DNA of 25,345 nt. It comes from Chalciporus piperatus. Lineage: Eukaryota > Basidiomycota > Agaricomycetes > Boletales > Boletaceae. Position 1 is the stretch's first letter; every line of letters begins with the position of its first letter. The position numbers and the translations under genes were made by a program. Below, in pieces: positions 9,360 through 19,670 of this stretch. Where the stretch lies: the NCBI GenBank assembly GCA_038093975.1, contig JBBPTG010000315.1, forward strand, positions 1 through 25,345, read 5' to 3'. The notes under the pieces are model-generated. The model saw only the letters and a program-made list of their open reading frames with translations, ran no database searches and was not told the DNA's origin.

Positions 9360-9904
9360 TTACGACCCGGGGTGCCACCAAGACATACGCGGTTCTGGCG
9401 TATTCATGTAGGCTGTCATGACTGGCGGTAGGTGCCTATATGCATGGTATCCGTCGTTTCTCAATGCTATCTTTATAGATGATCCTGAGATGCTCTTGCG
9501 GGTCCTGCAGGGTGCCTTGGCATGTTGGTACACTTCTTCAACTCGCTGAAGTTTATCGTGATCGTGAAGGTGAGCGTAACAGTGTATATGTGTGCGCTTC
9601 ACTCAGCTCCATCTGTTCAGAGTATAGTATAAACTCGATGATACCTCCCGGAACCTGTGCAGCGATCCATGGGTTCTGATCGTAAAAGGCGAGGATTTGA
9701 GCACGCGTTGCACAGTCGGGGATGAGTCTGGTGAGGTGTCTTTCTTTGCTTGGGTTCATCTCCCCCCTCTCCCTCTTGGACGGGAGTCGTTGTGAAGGGG
9801 TCTTCAGCACCCGCGAAGAAGAGAGTCTCGCATATAGATCAGGCGGTGGGTGGAGGAAGAGGGTCGCAGGCGAGGTGTCTGCCTTGGCTGATGGACGAAG
9901 ACAT
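9360..9904 (-). other. Possible third, short gene of the transposon
   Basis: The - strand frame 9810-9553 contains a protein-like stretch (RHLTRLIPDCATRAQILAFYDQNPWIAAQVPGG...FILYSEQMELS is its span, in part), and 9602-9360 holds another (VEEVYQHAKAPCRTRKS). An ATG at 9904 begins MSSSISQGRHLACDPL after a TATA-like CATATATTC, but I could not join these with convincing splice sites. No family recognised. Bases 9006-9359 and 9905-10120 hold nothing I can support. Confidence 0.3.
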
Positions 9905-10120
9905 GTCGGTATATCGAGTAGCGGAGTGCGAGGGAAGAGAATATATGGACAGCATCGTGTTCACATTTGTATTAAGTACCTAGCATCAGTACAAGATTAC
10001 ATTCACTGCGAGTTTTTTTTGGTGTATCTGCAAAGTATACGTAGACAACTAGCGGGAGTGATGCAGCACACGTAGAATAGAGCAATTACAAGGTTATTAC
10101 TTCAGACCCAATGATTGGTG

Positions 10121-13100
10121 TCAAACGACATTGAAACAGTCAGCGAAGAGAAGGGAAACATGGACCCAGCAGTCGAAATTGGTGGCAAGCGCATCATCAT
10201 TTTCATATTGCTGGCTTAACCAGGCGACGAGCGAATGCGACAAAGGGACAACCATTCGGTAGGTGCACGTTTGGAATTGAAGTGGAAAGGTGTGTGGCTT
10301 CGATGAATATGAGCATCCATCATCAATTAAGGGGGTGACAGAACAACGTACCACCCAATCACTGGCAGCAGAGGCACCTTCAGGTCTGATGTGTTCGTGT
10401 CTAGACGGCAATGTCTTCGTGAACCGCACCTATAATCACCATAAGCTATGTTAGCTCTGATCCAAACAGAATTACGCACATGGATATCCTGAGTGCGGTC
10501 CGCCGGCAGCAAGAAGCTGCCTGATACCATTCGAAGGAATTGTTCACAGCGAAACGTCAAATTTGCCTGCGCTGCACGTATGTCATTAGCTGAAACGACA
10601 GCCATGATCTCCAGGTGGTTCGGGTGTCCTATCCCACGCAGGTATCGACTAAACTGAAGGATGAAAGATGTCACCAGTGTAGAATCAATTGACGAGTCGT
10701 TCGAGTCTTCTCTATCCTCTGGATATTCATACTTGATGCGGGAAATGAGCTCCTGCGGGGACTTGATTCGTTGATCATACATTTCGAGTATAAGGGTCTT
10801 CGCTGAAGGCTTCAAAGTCTGGAGGCATGCGGCGATAATGAGCACGATCAAAGACTGTGAGAATGAGACGACGTACGGATGCAAAGGAGGGCAAAACTTC
10901 AGCAATACAGGTATCGAAACCTTGCTTGAACAACTCAAGTTCTCTAGGCATGCTAACAATGTTCGTCGACAATGCAAATCGTGCCCCCTGCCCGAGGAGC
11001 GCACTGCCATAGAGTTGGCGTTTCAACTCCAGACGCTGGACTTCGGAGAGCTGAGTTGGGATTTGTGATGGCTACGAGAAACGAGTTCAGATAATGTAGC
11101 AATAACTGACACAACCGCCGAACTTACCTGAATAAGAAGATGTGTATTAAGTAGAGCTGCCAGGGTTCCAGTTGGCGAGGTATCGAGGATGAGTCCGTCA
11201 TTACCATCATCGACCACAGCAAGCATGTTGCCGATCTCTGGTGCGAGCAACTTGATGAGCTCTAGATCAAATAGAAGCTCGAAGGTGCCGATGGAATACA
11301 GGAGGAGAAATGGAGAGCATAGGTAGGGTGGCTGTCCAAGTGTATACATATGAAGGGCACACATAAAACCTTGCGCACGGATTCTGGATTCAACCCTGAC
11401 ATCCATGACATTGGAAAGGGACAAAATGGAGATTGATTTGAAACCATCGGTCGTCTCCGTCTAAATGGACAGATCGCCGACAGAGACCTCGATGACATGT
11501 GTGAGAACTGCTCTCGCAACACCATCACCGATGCCTTGTTTACTATAGTGATGCTAAGAATGCGATTACGAAATGTTTCTGAACAGACTTACGCTTCATA
11601 CAGACAGTTTTCCTTGAACAAGCAGGTGAGCGTAAACTCCGCGATGGCAGCATCGTTCATGAGATGACCAATCCGCGCTCCATCAGGAAGCGATGCTCGG
11701 TCCAATGGCTCATTAGAGCACCTCGAGAGGACAAATGAGGCCAGAAGTTCGGCTAGGTCACTGATGGTGCGTGCTTCGGCTTGCCAACGTGTACCGTGAC
11801 CAATATATGCCTCAACGAAACCTTTAACATAGCCCCTCCAATTGGCAATGGATGAGTGTGTGGGATGGTCAACCATAGTATTGGCTGGCTGGCGTGCACC
11901 AGACGCTGACCTTGTCACGCGAGTAGTACTGTCCGATGTGGCTGATAGTAACGGCATGCGAGCGGGGATTGACGATGACGACGCCTGGACATGGCTCGTT
12001 GAGCTGGAAGAGGCCGACTCGGCAGGGTGGCTATGATGTTCCCTAATGCTGGTGGCGTGAATGTGACTCGTCGAGCTGGAAGAAGCTGAATTGGCATGTC
12101 GGGCAAGACCTGCTGAGAGTGGCTCTTGCAGCTTCCGTTGCAAGATTGTCAGCAAAGACGTAAATGGTAGAGAGTATATCACATACCAGAAGGTCAACAT
12201 CATCGTCCAACATAGCGGCTAGATCGTCATGACATGTTGTGAAGCACGTTGGGGTTGGCCGTGTCTCGGAAGCAGGGAGAAAGCCCTGCATTGTGCGAGA
12301 CGCAAAACAGGTGTGAACTCCATGATGACCTTGAATTGGACCCTTCAACTTTCCGAACCGAGGCGCTGAAGAGAGCGTTAGCGTCACACACCGTCAAGAA
12401 CAGACTACGCACCCATATACAGTAGTTGAGGAGTTGGACTTTCCGGGTTGCTGATCACCTTTGCAGTTTGTTGAAGCAATGTAGACAGCCCAGCGGTCGT
12501 TATACTCCAGGTAGTTACTTTCGCAACCCTCAACGGGCTGGTAGTTGTGTCTCGAGTCAGTTTTCCCAGATCAAGGAGAATCCAGCTCGCTTTTTCGTAC
12601 ACCAACTCCTCTGTGGGTGAGCGTAAGGGCGATGCAGTGAAGTCGATGTCATGTTCATTGAAATGAGAAAGGATGTACTGGTTAAGAGGGTGGAGAAGCT
12701 GGTTGCCATGATCGCTGTCGCCGTATGGGTACGAGAAGTCAACGACAAGATGATGTCTTCTGAGCGTAGCGATAAGATCCGGGAGTTGATTACGGTCGAT
12801 CTTCATATTTTTTGGTAGTTCTTCATCCTCGTCGGTCTCCGAGGTCGAGGAAACCTTGGCTCATACGTCAGACACGAATGCAGCGATAAGTCATCAGACT
12901 TACCTGATAAGGAATGAAAATGATTCGACAGGTAAAAATGTCTGGTTGGGAAGGTCGACGACCCGAGGAGGCCTGGTTGGCAGGTAACTGAACCGGACGG
13001 GAGGTTCGACGAATTGCTCCAGTATTCACTGGACGAGAACTCGCAGGGTGGGCAGAGAATGGACTTGCTGAGGCTGGAATACCCATCGGGCGCTGGGTTG

Positions 13101-13739
13101 TAAACGAGTTTACCCGCCTCTCATTGGTGGTTGCTCCACCACGAACTTGAGTTGGAGGAACCCAGGATAATGTGGGCGACGTCATGGCAACTTGTGTGGT
13201 CGAGGCAGGGGCTGTCATGCTCGACGAAGAGGATCTATTAAACCATCAAATCATCATGGGTAAGTATCGTTCCTGGTAGACAGAAAAAGACTTGGAACCT
13301 ACCGAACTGGGGGCCCAGCGGGAGTTGCGATCTTTGCATGAGCTAGCCAGCCACGTCCACACACACAGCGAGACTGTGGCGTAAGTGCACTAGCTAAATC
13401 CTAACATTGTTCCCGAAGTCAGCAGGATTTGGTACACTTACAATCCACGTACTGCTTGTTGAAAGGCTATACAACCAGATATTGCACACCCTCCCTTTTG
13501 TGGAAGAGGTATGGGCAAGGGATTTGCGTCGATGTTGTTCACTGCATGGACGATATACTGATGTCCGCAGTGGCAAAGCGACACATCCCTATTGTCCTGC
13601 GCATTATGGATTAACGATCAGCAGTGGCCATCCACCATGTATTCGCACTTACACTAGAATCGAGGGCTTCAAAGTAACCACAGGGCTCCGGTCCCTCGCA
13701 ACGGCTACAAAGAAAACGGTTTTGAAGAAGCGTAGTCAT
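10121..13739 (-). pseudogene. HECT-like E3 ubiquitin ligase gene of the transposon, one nonsense codon
   Basis: Twelve exons on the - strand: 13739-13653, 13596-13453, 13373-13303, 13234-12904, 12854-12413, 12365-12187, 12131-11593, 11542-11128, 11071-10877, 10818-10480, 10429-10352, 10297-10121 (the last intron is optional because it is in frame). They sum to 2,997 bases, 998 codons plus stop. Residues 11-20 (CSRCEGPEPC), 37-39 (CHC), 66-71 (CAISGC) and 80-82 (CVC) make a Cys-rich, probably zinc-binding N-terminus. A Ser/Thr-rich linker follows near residues 420-500. From about residue 560 the order of blocks recalls HECT domains: GIGDGVARAVL, FLRMVSGSFLLP, then QTCTYRMVVP with C951 as candidate catalytic cysteine. 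A TAG at 11461-11463 (codon 625) sits where a Trp would suit, and would remove the whole C-lobe. HECT assignment is moderate, from motif order only. Confidence 0.65.
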
Positions 13740-15809
13740 TGGGGTGTCAGGATGAACGATAAGATGAACAAATGGTGAACAAATGGTGGGAGAGGTGGAA
13801 AGAATGGCGAGTCTGATTTTTTTCTGTCTCTCCATATATGTGGAGGGGGGTAGATCTTCGTTAGTCGCTAGTTTTCTGAATGTCACCCTACCTGGAAACC
13901 TTCACAGTATCACAGTGATGCCGCGCCGGCATGATTTGATGTGCTTCTGGTTTATAGCTCTCGGGTTTGTCGGTACATTGTATCTCGATCTGATTTCGAG
14001 CTGTTTGTCCTCACTATTTCATTCCCTTTGAGTATATAAACACTCACTGTTGTCTCCTTTATCCTCCTTGTCTCCTGTTTATGTTGTAGATAGGTTATAC
14101 GCTCACTAACATGGTCGGATCAGAGAAGCACGATAATGTGGAACAGATCTCACCAACAAAATGTCAAATCAGAATCTGGTAGCATGTGCTCGAGAAGCAA
14201 CCACTGACTTGAACATATTGGGGTGATATATGGAAACCGCCTGGCCAAATTCGATCGGCGGTACGGCTCGGTGCATCGAATCCGGCTCCCACTGCCCGGG
14301 CGGGAGGACTCCTGGACTTTCACTCTCAAGCTCTTAATACCGTATGAGAAATAGATGATAGGGGAAAGATGAAGGAGCAACTACTAGGGCGTTTCGTATC
14401 ATATTCAGAACCGTGAGGGAGACTGAGATAGAGTGGGAGAGCCACTCGGTGCCCCGAAACGTCCAAGTCTGCCAGTGCGTCATCAGTGCGTCATTGATTG
14501 TCTATATCGCGGGGAGCAGTGGAGGAACTCGACACCCTAATCAAGCACCGTTTGCGAAGGTAGGAAAGGGGGCACGATAGAGGAGAGAGTCGAGGCGGCC
14601 GCCGAGGCCCCAAAGACACCCGCTAGCGATTGCTTGCTGGAGGCTCGCTCTGTAGCGCCTGAGCAGAATGTACGATCTGACGAGCAGTATTGTCAATGAG
14701 TTGGGCGAGTTGCGGTGATGATCATTAATCCCAGCGCGCATATATGCAGTGAACAGACTTACCGAGTGCCTTGGCAATGCCTGTCACCAATCAACTGCAC
14801 CGCCTGCTGCACCCAAAGAATGAGTTCGGCGGATGAGCGCTAGCAGCCATACTCCAGTAACTCGAGGAAGCCTCCTCAACTCTACCATGTGATCTATCCT
14901 TCTTCTTTCATCTGCCTCCGTCGGCTCCAAGCCCCTCGTTGCGTGCAACGGTTGGAGATCGCGGTATCTCCTTGGGAGTATGCCATCGAGGGCCGACAAG
15001 TAGTTTACGGACTGATGTGGGGTGTCGTAGAACCTGTGAGGTAGGCTGAACTGGGTGTGATCGGGGGTGGGGTGAACCTTTTGGTGGATGGGGCTTTGTT
15101 GTTCTGACGGAGCAATGTATCCTCTGCACGGAATGTGGGTGAGACGAGGTAGAGTGACGGGGTGTATGTCGAGTACTGACACGACCTTATCGAACGAGTT
15201 GGACTCCTCTCCCTCTACGACTCCCGCTCACTACGAGGCCCAGAATCTCGCCGTCTTCTTGAAAAGGCCGCGAGCAATTGTGCACCTTCGTTCATCGCAG
15301 CTGATTTAGAGGAAAGAGCACCAGTGCTGTACCGCCAGACATATAAAATGTGGTGTTGGTTGTCACTGTGTCGTTACCGCCTGATGCACTCCATCTTGCA
15401 GGCGGAGAGCCAGGGGAGATAGTATAGTCGAATTCCTGTGTGGTGTGTGAGCGGGATGGAGAGGAGGACGGAAGGAACGGCAAACCCAAGCAGACCATTG
15501 GTACCCTTTCCCCCAATGACGAGGTGAGCCTGACAACTGTTGCGTGGATGTAGCCGCCAGGATTCCCGCCAATGTCAACGCTCGGGCCACTAGTCGGCCT
15601 GCACAGGGTCGCAATCGTCCTTGTGCAGCAGCCCATATCGGCTGTTGTTTTCTGTCGCAGTCATCTTGACCCGAGAGCCTTGAGCAAGTGGGATGGAAAA
15701 CATGCGGTTGTGGCTGTGTAACACTTGTCACGGTCATACGATTGATACAAGCAAAAAAAAAAAAAAGGTTTCCTATGGACTAGTAGTACTCAAAGATAAC
15801 GAAGTAATT
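13740..15809. other. Transposon interior without a supported gene
   Basis: Between the two main genes I find only weak coding hints. A + strand 47-codon frame (15166-15309, MSSTDTTLSNELDSSPSTTP) reads protein-like. Three - strand frames overlap at 15292-15737, one ending NTTFYMSGGTALVLFPLNQLR. A short - strand segment near 14770-14830 reads ELILWVQQAVQLIGDRHC up to a GTAAGT donor, but a stop precedes it. A TATA-like ATATATG (13833-13840) lies about 95 bases upstream of the HECT-like gene, and GTATATAAA (14032-14040) faces the other way. A run of 14 A lies at about 15753-15766. Confidence 0.4.
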
Positions 15810-17655
15810 CTATTCTGGCGTAAGTAAGTCCGAGTCACAGCAGAGCTGCAATGCATCAATCCAAAGCAGTCGTAAGTCATACATGGAATCAGAAAGGTAG
15901 TGAGGCAGGCTTCTGAGTTCCTGCTCTAGTCGCTCTACTAGTGCATCAGCGAGAGGGTGGCCAGTTTCAGGAACATGCACATCAGAGAGGTGCAGGGGAC
16001 CAATGATGAATGGATTGTCGCCCTCTTCATCCGTGCTGTTTGCTTGGTGATGGTGTTCACGGACGTCATCCTCATCAAATGCTTCCCAGTCGATTCCGTA
16101 CGCCTGAATATCATCAACGTCATCCGATTCCCCTCCAGACTGTGTAGTGTCAACTCCGCGCGAACCATTCTGAAGCATCCCAAAGAAAAACATATCTCGC
16201 GGACTGCGCTGACGCTCCCCATAGATGGCAATGGCATGATGGTTCCATGCCTCTGCCCATTCCATCGCATCGTGGTTGATCCGCTCTAGAAACAAGTGGT
16301 GGAGGAGCCATATATGAGCATCCAGGTTGACGTCCAAGCCGTCATACACCTCAAGACCCTGGAAAAAGTCCTTCCACTTAGCACCGAAACCTCTAGTGAC
16401 ATCACACCAGAGGCGCTCAATTCGGATGTTGTGAACGCTCCTGGATCCAAATAAGTGTGCTAGTAGGAACTATAGCATTCAAATAATGATGACAATACTT
16501 ACCGACCCCAGATGTAAGAACCACGATCCAGCCCTCTATTGTTTTCCATCCATTCAGCAATCTGGAGGTTTTCTGTGCCATGATCTCCACGAACACGACT
16601 GGGTGTTCCATGTTCTTTGATTGCATCAAGGAACAGCTCAAGAACTGTTGCTGCCCTATTGTTTCCGCTGACACGGATGCCGCTGACAAAACGCGAGAAC
16701 CCGTCAATGAAAGCATGGATGACCAAACGCCATCTTATCAGTCCTGTCAAGAGCGAATGATATTATTATGAAGGTGAGTATCCAAGTCACCACTGAATGT
16801 TGAACTACAAACCATGTTGTCCGTCGTGATGCCAGAGAGAGTTCGGGCCTGGAACAGAATAAACCCGCCGCTGAATACGCCGGGATCCAAATATATTGAT
16901 AGGAGCACCGTGTACCCGAGTGTATGACTCCAGCATGCGGCCGCGAGTGACTCTGTGGCCAAGGTATCGAAAATGCCCTTGAATCATCCGACGACCGAAA
17001 AATGGGAAGTGTTGGAGGATTTGTTGCATGATCTTGTCGAGCTCGTCGTCGGACAGGTCGGATGTGGGTGCAGTTGAGGAGGCATAGAAACGCGTCAATG
17101 TTCCATCCTCGCCCTTGTAGTCAACATAAACAGGTGCTCCCGGTTCCACGAAGCCATATTCCAGGGCACGGCGGCGAACTGTTCGAGCAGACACGCCGAA
17201 AATGCCCGCAAGGTGAGTGGGCCCTCGAAGTTCGATTGCCGGCGCAAGAATGGACGGGTCGATTTCAATGCGAGGACGTCCAGCCCTTCCTGTCACTACA
17301 CGATGGGTTGTTTCAAGTGGCGGGGCATCGGGAGGATCTAACGACAAGGTAGTTGCATCATCGAGATGCTGGATCATATTGTGCAGGTTTGATTCAATTG
17401 TATCGCATTCCTCGTGCGTGAATACATGTGTGTGCTAGTAAGCAGTATGCTGGTGAAAAAGGAATTACAACCATTCGAGATGATAGCCTTTACCTGAGAA
17501 ACAAGCGATAAGAGGCGTTGGCAATGGTTTCGCTCATTCTGAAGCCTCGCTCCGTCTCCCAACTGAGTGCGAAGCGCGAGTGAAACACGACGGCCTAGTT
17601 CTGCTGCTGCAGTTCTGATCGTGTATAGTGGGGCTGGGATCTCCTGTTCGTTCAT
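15810..17655 (-). CDS. DDE integrase/transposase of the 9.2-kb transposon
   Basis: Exons 17655-17494, 17434-16813, 16743-16503 and 16440-15810 join in phase to 551 residues without a stop. The introns (59, 69 and 62 bases) have donors GTAAAG, GTTTGT and GTAAGT. Residues 95-150 contain an AT-hook-like GRAGRPR and a helix-turn-helix-like segment (LAGIFGVSARTVRRRALEYG). Residues 185-230 are a second DNA-binding-like region (FPFFGRRMIQGHFRYLGHRV). The catalytic core is of the retroviral-integrase (rve-like) type: D258 in WHHDGQH, D315 in VRGDHGTEN and E350 in NIRIERLW, with 34 residues between the last two. The family is known from fungi and fish as multi-copy integrase-core proteins. The C-terminus (about 440-500) is acidic and probably disordered. 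It presumably cuts and joins the TIRs at 8864 and 18108. The start MNEQEIPAP was chosen as the ATG in frame with the first good donor. Confidence 0.9.
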
Positions 17656-18083
17656 GAGGTGGAAAAAGCAAATGTATGATGTGATCTGTACAGAAAACGG
17701 TACAAGTATGGGTCTACAAAGTTCGGATCGGGCTTGGTGGGCCAAAAGAGCACACCAAGTCCCTACAAGTACTCTTCATTCACTTGCAGTCCACCTCGAT
17801 TTCCCGATCGTGATGGCTGAGCGCCGAGGGTTGTCCATCATCGCAGCCGGGGAATGTTACGGTTGATCAATCGATCATGAATCAAGTTATCTGTTCAGCT
17901 GTAGACTGTAGTGATCGAGTGAGGTCACCTGACTAATCAAACCAATTTAGGAAGGTGGAGCATCAAGTCGAATGCGCAAAATTCGAAGTCCAGGTTGCTG
18001 ATTCCTGGTTAAGGAAGTGAGGTGTCAAAAGCAAAGGTATTTCGGATCAAACGCAAGATATCCTGGCAAAATTTGCTTGCCCG
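17656..18083. other. Right subterminal region of the transposon
   Basis: This stretch lies between the integrase start and the right TIR. It has no supported gene and contains the 23-bp inverted block at 17945-17967. It probably holds the integrase promoter; I see no clear TATA box. Confidence 0.5.
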
Positions 18084-18108
18084 ATTTTGTCCAGTGCGGT
18101 CCCTCAAA
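18084..18108 (-). repeat. Right terminal inverted repeat of the 9.2-kb transposon
   Basis: Read inward on the - strand it begins TTTGAGGGACCG and ends TGGACAAAAT, matching the left end at 22 of 25 positions. The right TSD copy (18109-18114) follows. Confidence 0.95.
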
Positions 18109-18114
18109 AGTTAC
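18109..18114. repeat. Target-site duplication AGTTAC, right copy
   Basis: Matches 8858-8863 exactly and lies just outside the right TIR. Confidence 0.95.
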
Positions 18115-19300
18115 GCACTAAAACTAGACTTCCAGGACGGAAATCGTAGTCCTTGATACGGTTCTTGAATGAAGCTTCAAACTGCTTGATGGATTCGAAG
18201 CGGGCCTTCAGGACTCGTTCCCGGATATTATCCAGGTCCTCCTGCCGCTTCTGGAATTGCCTAGCACGCCAGGCAATCAACTCTGTAGTTGGTAAAGGGT
18301 CAGCACTCGGGAGCGGAACAAGGAATGTGGCTTCGGAAAGATCAAAAGGGAAGAGTGGCTCCACACCATGAACCATGAAATAAGGAGAGAGACCAGTGGA
18401 CTTAATGATGGTAACGCGTTCCGCCCAAAAGACAGAGTGAACTGCGCGAGGCCAGTGAGACTCGTCCCCCAGGGTACTTTTGATGATGGCCTCCCGGACA
18501 TCGTAATGACGCCGTTCTACAATCCCGTTTGCACGGGAGTTGTAAGGAGATATCCGGATATGCGTGATCAAGTAACGCTTCCGGAGCAATTCTAGAGCTT
18601 GAACGAAAGGTGGACCATTGTCAGTAACAATCTCCGCGACGGGACCCCACCGACACAAGATATCTTCGAAGATAAAAGAAGCCAACGCGGCAGTATTCTC
18701 GGAACGAAGCATGCGCCATTCCGGCCAGGAAGACAGGGCGCAGCGAGCTTGGACGATATAGCGGTATCCGCTCGCCTTCGGCATCAGCATGGTATCGATG
18801 TGGACCTTCATGAAGAGTCCACCGACTACCGGAACCGTTGGTGGTATGTTGACCTTCCGGGTCAGCCGTACTTGGCATTGGTGACAAGTCTTGACGAACC
18901 ACTTGACATCGTCCACCAGCATGGGCCACCAGAAGCGCAGGAGTAAACGAGTCCGGACTGTGAAGACACCCTTGTGCCCGAGGTCATCGTGGGCCTCCTT
19001 AATCAATCCGAACCGTCTAGGCTCCGGAACGACAAGCTGATGACGACCATGAGGCTCGCGACGCCAAAGCGATCCGTTGAGTAAGAAAAAACGGGTAGCT
19101 GAGTTGACGAAAGATTTGTAGTCGGAATCCGACGCCCCGTCCGGCTGTTCCTGGGTATCCAGGAAACGTCAAATCTGATCTATCCGGACCTCCCGGGCTT
19201 TGGCCTTTGCGGACCGCGGGATCTCTGGGTCCACATCGTCTGAAACGGAGTCAGAAGTCTGAAGGAGGGTGAAATACACTTGGTTATGGACCAAGGGTGA
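18115..19300 (-). pseudogene. Gypsy integrase, main part
   Basis: After a linker (EIPRSAKAKAREVRIDQI) the frame has a TGA at 19169-19171 and then runs open through RFLDTQEQPDG, NSATRFFLLNGSLWRRE, the zinc-binding HHCC region (H-DLGHKG...CHQC), and the rve core with D in KVHIDTML, D in IVTDNGPPF and E in NGIVERRHY. It stops abruptly after SLVLVRN where the 9.2-kb transposon begins. The upstream end joins the RNase H part across the solo LTR in the same frame (RQP|SPLVHN). The TGA replaces what is probably a CGA Arg codon, a C-to-T change. The integrase would have acted in cDNA insertion. Confidence 0.92.
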
Positions 19301-19484
19301 GGGCTTGAAACGACTCAACTCAATCAAGAGCTAGCGCTATCATCAGACAACATGCCCTAGCGAAACCACATCAACTCAGTAACTAGAGCTGAGGATCAGA
19401 CTAGGCAAGCAGGAGCGCCATGAAGTTCAAGAAGAGGAAACTCCAGGAGAACAAGACTGGAGAGCCAGTGCTTGTCAACCCGGG

Positions 19485-19492
19485 TTTATATA
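19485..19492 (-). promoter_or_regulatory. TATA box of the solo LTR
   Basis: TATATAAA followed by CCCGGG on the - strand, downstream of the TGACTCA cluster in transcription direction, in the position of an LTR core promoter. Confidence 0.65.
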
Positions 19493-19556
19493 CTATTGAC
19501 AGTGTTTGTACATGTTGTGGCTAAACCTTAACTATATGACTAGGTATGACTAGATA

Positions 19557-19670
19557 TGAGTCATGGCGAGTAACAGCCAATAGCGTATATATGACTAGGA
19601 AGCGAGATGAGTCAGTGTGAGTCAGTATGAGTCACGGTGAGTCATAATGAGTCAATAAGAGTCTGAGTCA
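19557..19670. promoter_or_regulatory. Array of seven TGAGTCA (Gcn4/AP-1-type) sites
   Basis: TGAGTCA occurs at 19557, 19608, 19618, 19628, 19638, 19648 and 19664. Five of them are spaced by exactly 10 bases, close to one helical turn. TGASTCA is the known core site of bZIP factors such as Gcn4 and AP-1. The array lies 65-185 bases upstream of the TATA box on the - strand, so it would serve as an LTR enhancer. Binding is inferred. Confidence 0.8.

Larger units (their letters stand above)
8864..18108 (-). mobile_element. 9.2-kb DNA transposon, possibly IS3EU-like, with integrase and HECT-like genes
   Basis: Both ends carry a 25-bp terminal inverted repeat. The left reads TATGAGGGACCGTATTGGAC and onward to 8888; the right, reverse-complemented, reads TTTGAGGGACCGCACTGGAC and onward to 18084; 22 of 25 positions match. 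A 6-bp target duplication AGTTAC flanks it. A further 23-bp identical block (GATGCTCCACCTTCC core) lies inverted at 8983-9005 and 17945-17967, about 120 and 140 bases from the ends. Two multi-intron genes on the - strand fill most of it: a DDE integrase (15810-17655) and a HECT-like gene (10121-13739). A 6-bp TSD and TAY terminus are, from memory, traits of the IS3EU superfamily; the superfamily name is an inference. It sits in the integrase of a gypsy element. Confidence 0.93.

Noticed and set aside
14255..14300. tRNA-like B box (TCGAATCC context)
   Set aside because: No matching A box or cloverleaf could be drawn.
15753..15766. A14 run as the tail of a LINE or processed gene
   Set aside because: No upstream LINE coding sequence and no target duplication seen around it.
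18104..19006. Integrase ending naturally at SLVLVRNF
   Set aside because: The final residues and stop come from the TIR of the inserted transposon; the true C-terminus is at 8556-8857.
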